Program-made: the position numbers and the translations under genes
The notes under the pieces: generated by a model
What the model saw: the letters and a program-made list of their open reading frames with translations, nothing else
Told to the model about the DNA's origin: nothing
Database searches by the model: none
Shown here: positions 57,531-64,000 of the stretch, piece by piece
How the letters are laid out: the number at the start of each line of letters is the position of its first letter
How positions within the stretch are numbered: position 1 is the stretch's first letter
From: Taenia hydatigena
Lineage: Eukaryota; Platyhelminthes; Cestoda; Cyclophyllidea; Taeniidae
DNA length: 64,000 nucleotides
Direction of reading: 5' to 3'
NCBI GenBank assembly: GCA_036345935.2
Contig: JADWOT020001577.1
Span: 992,001 to 1,056,000 of the forward strand

Positions 57531-57802
57531 CTTTAATACAACTTCATTGCCACAGCTTGAATGTGGGTTTAATGAACAAATTCCTTTAGAGAATTTACTT
57601 TTTCATCCTTCCCATCAACCCATGTCCTCGTCCCCTTTTTGCCGATCGGCCAAGTCGAAGCGCTTTCACAGCTTCATGCTCCACCTGTCAATCCTCGTTC
57701 CTTGATAGCGCCCTATGTTCCTTGTCAGTCCCTTCCACAACAGCCTAGTAGAGTTGGCCTGCGAGCCTCCGATTGCCTTCCCTCCTATCACTACCTGTTT
57801 TC
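57530..57802 (+). pseudogene. S6: fragment of S exon 2, cut at an N
   Basis: Matches the linker part of S4 exon 2 (41320-41605) closely: blocks AATACAACTTCATTGCCACAG, AAGCGCTTTCACAGCTTC and CTTCCACAACAGCCTAGTAG. Protein blocks ALSQLHAPPVNPRSLIAPY and RASDCLPSYHYLF are recognisable. It stops abruptly at the N (57803), just before the part that would lead to the fingers. No exon 1 or fingers are present. Confidence 0.8.
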
Positions 57803-57803
57803 N
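57803..57803. other. Single ambiguous base at inverted-repeat edge
   Basis: The N separates the S6 fragment from the first base of the right inverted-repeat arm. As at 28774, an abrupt change of homology coincides with an N. Confidence 0.8.
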
Positions 57804-58570
57804 GAGATACATGCCTTGACAATGCTCAATATACCAGACTTGACTATTTTTCGTTAGACTTGAGCTGAATTCCTCATATTTTTGACCTGAATTCGCTTTT
57901 CAAACAACGGAAAGAAGTTTCTGCACTCTAACGGACAAACCCAAGACAGCAGCAATGCTTTTCTTTATTTTTAGTGGACATAACTGCTGCGAACAGTTGC
58001 TTCTCCCTCGCAGAAAGATGTCTGAGCTGCATCGCTGAGTATCAATGTGGTCTTAAGTGTGTATAGGCTTGATTGCAGCAGAAATGGCTGCATGCGTGTG
58101 CACTAAATAGGGTCTAACATAAGTCAGAGAATGACGAAGTCCCACTTAGGACAACTTCATAAAGCGATCATCACGATGTTGTGCCATCATGGTGGCACCG
58201 CCTTTACCCAACCGAAGGTTAGCGATGCCAAAACAGATTCTATACATCGAAGTACAGTTTTCATTCTTGTTTCGAATCTAAAGTAGCAGAGAGGGAATTC
58301 GCATTTGAAATGAGAAGAACTGCTAGAAGCGTGGTCAGGTGTATGTTTTGGAGATTTGACTGCACATGCTTCGGGTCGGTAGTTCAACTTTGCAAAAGCA
58401 ATACCAATGCGGTGAAGAGCGATGTAATGCGATTCAACAGAGGATCCAAGAATAATGCCTCTGCAATTTTATTTGGAGCGATATAATATAAAGCTTAAGA
58501 GAATTGGCAAGTGATGAACCACACTATCGTTCGAATTGGGGAGAATCGACCGTTGTCCATCCAAACTCAG

Positions 58571-58870
58571 TCACTGTCTGACCCCATTTACGGCATCTCT
58601 TAGTTGTGCAAAATAAATTACACGCTTTCGCTAGCTTGCGTGGTATAATAGAATCTGGACTTCGTTGTGACTTTTGCATTTGCAGAGAGACTTCCCATCG
58701 GCTAGAGTAGTTTGCTGCGTTACCCAATAATACTCGCATCCCACTCCGTCCGGATTTGTCCTATGATATTAGACGTGTAAGGCCCTCACGAAATTTAACG
58801 CTGATACGCAAAATGTGTCAGTTGGATTAGATTGCGAAATAATTATCAAAGTTACCACTAGAGCTGGCAT
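58571..58870 (-). pseudogene. P7: P-family pseudogene
   Basis: ATG at 58870, MPALVVTLIIISQSNPTDTF, then a TAA after RALHV as in P6, its inverted twin. TGA equivalent at 58573-58571. The 71-codon frame at 58739-58524 is the shifted frame also seen in P6. Confidence 0.75.
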
Positions 58871-59289
58871 GTCTAAGACTTCGTGTGACCTGAGAAACTG
58901 TTAGCATGTCTATTCACATCTGTGGTGCTCCCCGTTTCGGCTACCTCACACCGTTGTATCACACCTGGATTTGGGTTGACTCACCCATGATGCGGAGGAG
59001 AAGCCACAACAAGTTATGCATGGACCAAATGACGCGTTTAATTTTTTTGGAAAGACACAAAGGACGTTCCGGTAATCGTGTAATAGGTGGCAGCAAAACC
59101 TGTCCATTAGGTGCAAAATCTATTCAAAGCATTTTTCTCCTTCACCGCCACCCGGCTAAAGATGCCACGCATTCACCGAGTCAGCGGTGATCAAAGTATG
59201 CAATCTTATTTGACAATGTATTGCAAGTGCTGCAGAGAGCCAAAATATGTTAGCAACCATCTGCTAGTAGACCAACTTATCATGACCCA

Positions 59290-60330
59290 ATTTAGGCAAA
59301 GTTGCATCCATGGCCCCTGGGGTGCCTTGAGATGAAAGCTTAGACACTTCTTGCCTACACAAAAAGGATAGAATTGCGCGAATTATTTTATATCTAACCC
59401 CTCCAATGTCACGCACAAAGCCAATCGACTTAGTCCTCTTCCTTGCATACTCCTGACTTCTTGCCTACTTTGATTATGCTGTAGTCAGCTAGCAGCCCCA
59501 CTTCCACTTCTCATGTATAGAGACGCTATTCTCATTGTTTGAGTTATTTGCCCGCCCAACAAAGTGCCGCAGATCGTGGACAAGCTACAGCACTTTCGTG
59601 AAAATCGCAGGTCGTTGGCAGCGCCTCCTCCAGTTTCACCCTCCACACTACTTCCTGAAGTGGTACCTACATTAATAGTTTCCATGCGTTGCGTTGCTTG
59701 TCAGTACGTCTAAATTTCCTCTTTTTGGCTAAGCCAAACAAGCTCTTCCCTATTTTTAGGTTGCGTCCATTGTGATACTATCCTAAGCGCCAAGGTGCAA
59801 CCGCAGCCACTTATAGTTGCACTACAAAAGGAAGAGGCCTCAGAGTTGTGCTGATGCAGACAGTTGAGGTCCGCACAGATGTAGGCAATGCAAATGCTCC
59901 ATTTGATTCATTCTCGCAGAGCGATCAAGCATTACAACATGAACCGGGACTACCTAGTTTCAATTCTGATATGGCGTTGAGGTGGCAATGTACTTCAAGT
60001 AAATTCATTGACAGTGGCCTCTCACCGACATGGCCCCATGGAATTACTGCTCCCATTTCAATGGAAAGCAGGGAGGTTTGTGAAATCGATAGTCTCCCGC
60101 ATAGATATGCTGAGGTGTACAATGGCTTACTTGGATACCTACGAATTCTTGTTAATCCACTTACTCAAAATCCTATTGCCTTCGGCGGTTTCCATATTAC
60201 AATTATCATCAGGCTTATTGGAAAATGCGGATGCATCAAATGCCTGCCGCCGAAATGACGACTGGCGTTGGCATTGATTCCTCACCCAATCTCATTTGTT
60301 TGCGCACTACCCTGGGTAAAACTGCTTCCG
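59290..60330 (+). repeat. Element E, copy 3, with a 136-codon open frame
   Basis: Best copy of element E. The plus frame 59848-60258 contains TVEVRTDVGNANAPFDSFSQ, ALRWQCTSSKFIDSGLSPTW, MESREVCEIDSLPHRYAEV and YNGLLGYLRILVNPLTQNP. The equivalent residues in the more diverged copy 1 are largely kept (SREVCEIDGLLHRYVKVCNG), which favours a coding past. An upstream frame (near 59560-59690) contains LPNK/PPNKVPQIVDKLQHF. I see no recognised domain. GTAAAT after TACTTCAA (59995) could be a donor, in which case the frame beyond it is intronic. Confidence 0.5.
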
Positions 60331-60973
60331 CTAATTAGCCTGCAAAAATGACGCGCAAAAGTCATTGCCCTCAGTAGTCGGTGCACCAACACCAGAATGC
60401 AACTTCCTTGATGATACCTGTGCGTTGCAACGACTCAAGAGAAAGGAAAATGAACTCTTAAGCGGGAACGATGACTTTCACTTAAGCCCACCCTCAGTTA
60501 AAATATGAACATTGGCGACAAATTAGCTCCGATTTGTTTCAATAGTCTTTGAATTAATTCTAACTTCATTTTGGCATTTCTGTTTATTAGAATTTAGCTA
60601 AGGCAAGAGAACTCAAGCGGCACCGCCTTTACCCGGCCAAAGGCTGGCAATGCCAAAACAGATTCTAAACATCCAAGTACAGTTTTCATTCCTGTTTAAA
60701 ATTTAAAGCGGCAGGGAGGGAATTCACATTTGAAATGAGAAAAACTGCTTAAAGCGTGGTCAGGCGTGTTTTGGAGATTTGACTGCACATGCTTCGGGTC
60801 GGTAGTTCAACTCTACAAAAGCAATAACTTTGCGGTAAAGAGCGATGCGATGCGTTTCGGCAAAGGACCCCAGAATAATGCCCCTGTAATTTTATTTGAA
60901 GCAATATAATATAGAGCATAGAAGAATTGACAAGTGAATTCGGGAGAACCGGCCGTTGTCCATCCAAACTCAG

Positions 60974-61275
60974 TCACTGTCTGACCCTATTTACGGCATC
61001 TCTTATTTGTGCAAACTGAATTGCACGCCCTTGCTTACCCGCGTGGTATGGTAGAATGTAGACTTCGTTGCGACTTTGCATGTGCAGAGAGACTTCCCCT
61101 CAGCTAGAGTAGTTAGCCGCGTTACCCGATAATAATAATCGCATCCCACACCGTCCGGATTTGTTCTATGATATTGGAGGTGTATAGCCCTCACGAAATT
61201 TAACACTAAATCGCAAAATGTAGTAGCTGGATTAGATCGCAAAATAATTACCAAAGTTGCCACTAGAAATGGCAT
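60974..61275 (-). CDS. P8: small secreted protein, P family
   Basis: ATG at 61275 gives MPFLVATLVIILRSNPATTF, a signal-like start, then CDLVLNFVRAIHLQYH, TNPDGVGCDYYYRVTRLT and SLCTCKVATKSTFYH. Read through, it ends VSKGVQFSLHK at TAA (61005-61003), 90 residues. A 23-nt GTAAGC...TTCAG segment, equivalent to that of P1, could be removed to give FAQIRDAVNRVRQ and TGA at 60976-60974. No internal stop interrupts either reading. With P1 it is the only P copy open through the core. Secretion is inferred from the N-terminus, and cystatin-like architecture is only a possibility. AATAAA near 60895 (minus). It lies downstream of the open S7 gene on the same strand. Confidence 0.55.
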
Positions 61276-62114
61276 GTATAAGACTATGTGTGACCTGAGA
61301 AACTGTTAGCGTGTCTATTCACATCTGCGGTTCTCCCCGTTTCGGCTACCTCACACCGTTGTATCACACCTGGATTTGGGTTGACTCACCTATGGTGCAG
61401 AAAGAAGTCACAACAAGTTATGCATGGGCCGAATGACGCGTTTAATTTTTTTGTAAAGACACAAGGGACGTTTCGGTAATCGTGTAATAGGTGGCAGCAA
61501 AACCTGTCCATTAGGTGCAAAATCTATTCAATGCATTTTTCTCCCCCACCACCACCCGGTTAAAGATGTCACGCATTCACCGAGTCAGCGGTGATCAAAG
61601 TATGCAATCTTATTTGACAATGTATTGCAAGTGCTGCAGAGAGCCAAAATAAGTTAGCAATCATCTGCTAGTAGACCAACTTATCGTGACAGGGTGAATC
61701 GGTGTTAAAGTAATTTTGAGTTTGTTAATCTTAGGGCATCATTGATGATTTGATGCAATCCCTTTTAGAATAGAGGCTAATGTCAACAGCAGGCCCCGAA
61801 TCCCAAACCACGAAAGCGGAATGACTTACTGATGGATCGGCGTAAACTGCACAAATTTCGAGAAGATAGTAATTGCGATGCACAACTGACTCGTACCAAT
61901 TCTAAACCCGTGTCCCTAGACCTTACAAGCAGCTGCAGTTGCGAATCATCCCATTCAGATCTAGGCACTCCCCAAATGACCTGACTCTAGGCTGGAAGAG
62001 CACATCATTGAATAGCGTCAGCCATTTCATCCCACTGCACGCCTCACTCATATTTAAGTTATTGTTATCCATTATTCAAAAGTATAAACACAGGCTCTGC
62101 GAGACTTGCACACG

Positions 62115-62120
62115 TTTATT
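62115..62120 (-). terminator. Poly(A) signal for S7
   Basis: AATAAA on the minus strand, 120 nt past the S7 stop, in the context GTGAATAAACGTGTGC shared with S1 (6102-6097). Confidence 0.6.
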
Positions 62121-62239
62121 CACTGAGAAGCGCCATAAAGCAAGCACGTTTGAATAAGTAACTTGAATTGATATGTCGCTAAAATTTGGAGCTCATCAGT
62201 GCGTTGATTTTGAGAGGAAGAAACGCTCAGTGTTTTCTC

Positions 62240-63495
62240 TCAAGTAGCTGAGTTGATTGTGCTGAAGTCGTATGCCGTGTTGCCGGCAGTGGTGGTGGGG
62301 ACATCAATTGGAACGGTCTCTGTAGCATGAGTGGATGACGGACACTTCGCAAGGTGTCGGGTGAGCAAACTACGACGGCTAAATGATGCAGTACAGCGGG
62401 GACAGAGCCAGCGCTTCACATCCATGTGTGTCTGCAAGTGCGCCCGCAGATTCGAACGATCTGCAAAGGCGCGTTGGCAGGTGAAACAGACGAAGGGCTT
62501 CTCGCCTGTGTGCGTGCGCTCGTAACCCTGAAGAAGCCATTTGCGTGAGCATGCCTTATCACAAAAGCGACATTTCCATGACCGTGAGTGACTCTGTCTA
62601 TGCGTATGCAGAGAGGCAGCGCTTTTGTATGCTCTTCCGCACTCTTGGCACTTCCATTTCGGTCGCGCTTCTTCGTCCACTCCCTCGGCATTCACATCAC
62701 TGGGATTTGTAGGATAGTCGATATTGTTGTTTTTCCTGTCGTTGTCATTCATCGCATCTTTGTTTTTGTATTGAGAGACCTCGCTATTCGGTAAGCTGGA
62801 GGCAGCATCATTGGGTTCAACAACAGTTGTACTTTTGAACATGTCAATTATGCCAAGCAGAATCGCTGAGAGCATGTTGAGAGACAAGGGAAGGCAGTCG
62901 CGGGTCTGCAGACCAAGTGTACTAGGCAGTGTTGAAAGGCAGTATTGAGGAAGCTGAGACGGCATCAAAGGGTTAGAATTGGCAGGTAGAGAGTGAATCT
63001 GTGGGAGCGCTTCAATGGGATAGATCAAGGAAAGAGGTGATGGGGATACAGGATGCGAGGCCGGATGTGTAGGGCAATCTTTCGAAAGATTCTCTCCATT
63101 GCACCCGTATTCACGTTGAGATGACTTTGATGCGTTGAAGTAGTGTGCCGATGGAGTGGAAGAAGTGTTGGCAGAATTCAATGTGGTGGCTGTTGAATTT
63201 GATGAGAGTATCGAGGACATGGCATAGGAGTTGGATTGTGTTGATCCACAATTGTGAATTTCTTTTTCTTTGTCTGTAAAGCATGTTGGCTTTAGGGACG
63301 CTTGGGTGGCAGACGACAGCTCCAGAATGCCTGCTATGGAGAAATCTAAGAGAAATGGAACAAATTTTTATGTGGATGTAAGCAAAACCCAACTAATTAT
63401 GATGCGTGGACTTAAGCAAGACTGCATCTGACTGACAAAAAGGCAGAACGAATGCTGACAAAGATGGAGTGAAAAGGCATCTTACCGTATTTCAT
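62240..63495 (-). CDS. S7: Snail-like zinc-finger protein, open frame
   Basis: Coding is 63495-63486 (ATGAAATACG) joined to 63345-62240 across a 140-nt GTAAG...CTTAG intron, giving 371 residues, the same length as S2. N-terminus MKYDFSIAGILELSS with eh1-like FSIAGIL; then a Ser/Pro/Asn-rich linker. Fingers lie at 236-256, 262-282, 290-310 and 318-338 (last one C2HC). Finger 2 is abnormal: its first His is Tyr (LLQGYERTH against LLQGHERTH in S2) and the conserved core Phe is Cys (DKACSRKW), so it may bind zinc poorly. No stops or frameshifts. A good TATA box and two CCAATs precede it. Inferred nuclear repressor, possibly with altered DNA specificity, or a young copy beginning to decay. Confidence 0.82.
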
Positions 63496-63537
63496 GGTCG
63501 AGGGGCGTCCGATGAGAGCAGTGGGGCATTGTTTGGC

Positions 63538-63590
63538 CTTATATATTGCATACTCGAATCTCATTGGTTTGACCCTCTACGACTCATTGG
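63538..63590 (-). promoter_or_regulatory. S7 core promoter
   Basis: On the minus strand: CCAAT at 63590-63586 and 63567-63563, then TATATAAG at 63545-63538, 43-50 bp before the ATG. This is the best TATA of the minus-oriented S copies; S1 has TTTATAGG at the same place. Confidence 0.65.
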
Positions 63591-63830
63591 TCAATAGTGA
63601 GTGGTTTGGATTCATAAGCACGAACAATTATTAGAATTGATCCATCTCGTCGGGTGATATAAAAGACAAATCAAATGCTGTAAAAGTTTGATTTTAGTCC
63701 ACTGATCTTTGCTACATGGTTTGGGATGCAACACGTCTCCGCATCTGCGTATCCACGGTTGACGCCTGCGGCTGTGCGTCAGTGGGAGCGTTCAAGAATC
63801 ATTGCAATGTCTGCAATCCTTTGTCAGCAT

Positions 63831-64000
63831 ATGAATGTCTTTGCCCCATACTTTTCATCGCTAATAAAAATTAGTGCATTATTACAGCTGACATCAGCGA
63901 TCGACTTGACAGATGAGCTTGGAGCGAGGCTTTTAATTTTAAAGGACTCTTTTAAAATGCAATTACTTGAACACCCCAATGCAGCAATGTTGAAATGTTT
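63831..64000 (+). CDS. Q2: partial open frame at window end
   Basis: ATG at 63831, MNVFAPYFSSLIKISALLQL, then LTDELGARLLILKDSFKMQ and HPNAAMLKC, open to the window edge. It is the counterpart of Q1, divergent from S7 with about 335 bp between ATGs. The antisense V frame is open too. Confidence 0.3.
   Translation, partial: MNVFAPYFSSLIKISALLQLTSAIDLTDELGARLLILKDSFKMQLLEHPNAAMLKC

Larger units (their letters stand above)
57804..60616. repeat. Right arm of the inverted repeat
   Basis: Reverse complement of 52050-54880, from GAGATACATGCCTTGACA (inverse of 54855-54872) to AAGAGAACTCAAGC (inverse of 52060-52073). At 60617-60621 it joins directly the cassette repeat that begins CACCGCCTTTACC. Confidence 0.85.
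60621..64000. repeat. Cassette copy 7, direct repeat of 4631-8000
   Basis: Carries P8, S7 and the start of Q2 in the same order and orientation as P1, S1 and Q1. It runs off the window end. Confidence 0.9.

Noticed and set aside
1..64000. tRNA, rRNA, CRISPR arrays and bacterial-type operons
   Set aside because: No T-loop/anticodon pattern, rRNA core sequence, regularly spaced short repeats or tightly packed ORFs were seen on either strand; the signals present are eukaryotic.

Overview
This window looks like nuclear DNA of a metazoan, most likely an invertebrate with compact, intron-poor genes. The reasons are Snail-type C2H2 zinc-finger genes, a spliced GT-AG intron, TATA/CCAAT promoters, AATAAA polyadenylation signals, decayed HSP90 copies and large gene-poor tracts. 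A parasitic flatworm (cestode) is my guess from overall character and from the HSP90 linker/middle-domain residues; nothing in the window proves it.

The dominant structure is a repeatedly copied, rearranged cassette. Its full form, read in the direction of the Snail-like gene (S), is: a possible upstream gene or antisense pair (V/Q), the S promoter (CCAAT, TATA), S (a 10-nt coding exon 1, a ~140-nt intron and a ~1.1-kb exon 2 with four zinc fingers), a small secreted-protein gene (P), a short open frame (T), and a convergent gene relic with a helical C-terminal segment and a possible FLYWCH-like HNH end (R). Seven S loci are recognisable: S1 6209-7475 (-), S2 30923-32178 (+), S3 35690-35777 (-, exon 1 only), S4 40970-42170 (+), S5 47024-48252 (+), S6 57530-57802 (+, fragment) and S7 62240-63495 (-). 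Only S2 and S7 have an uninterrupted 371-codon frame, and only these two keep a good TATA box. Eight P loci are recognisable (4987-5288, 33225-33585, 34827-35127, 45149-45454, 49219-49518, 53799-54098, 58571-58870, 60974-61275); P1 and P8 have the best N-terminal frames and P4 the best C-terminal frame.

Layout: 1-3.1 kb has no supported gene. 3.1-8.6 kb is a cassette in minus orientation. 8.6-26 kb is gene-poor, apart from a tail-to-tail pair of HSP90 pseudogene pieces (15.1-17.0 kb) and one copy of a ~1-kb dispersed element E (19.9-20.9 kb). 26.3-27.4 kb holds two small unidentified open frames. 27.2-30.4 kb is a ~1.6-kb tandem duplication of S2 5' flank, joined at a single N. 30.8-36.5 kb holds S2 and then broken P, R and S pieces in mixed orientation. 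36.5-39.4 kb shows nothing secure. 39.4-45.5 kb is the S4 cassette. 45.9-57.8 kb is the S5 cassette with its 3' half duplicated in tandem. 57.8-60.6 kb is an inverted copy of 52.05-54.88 kb that starts at a second single N. 60.6 kb to the end is a near-identical direct repeat of 3.1-8.0 kb.

The most interesting biology is the S family: Snail-like fingers (three C2H2 plus a final C2HC) on a protein whose N-terminus, just after the intron, carries an engrailed-homology-1-like FSIxxIL motif instead of the usual Snail SNAG start. It sits in a birth-and-death cluster with two open and several dead copies.
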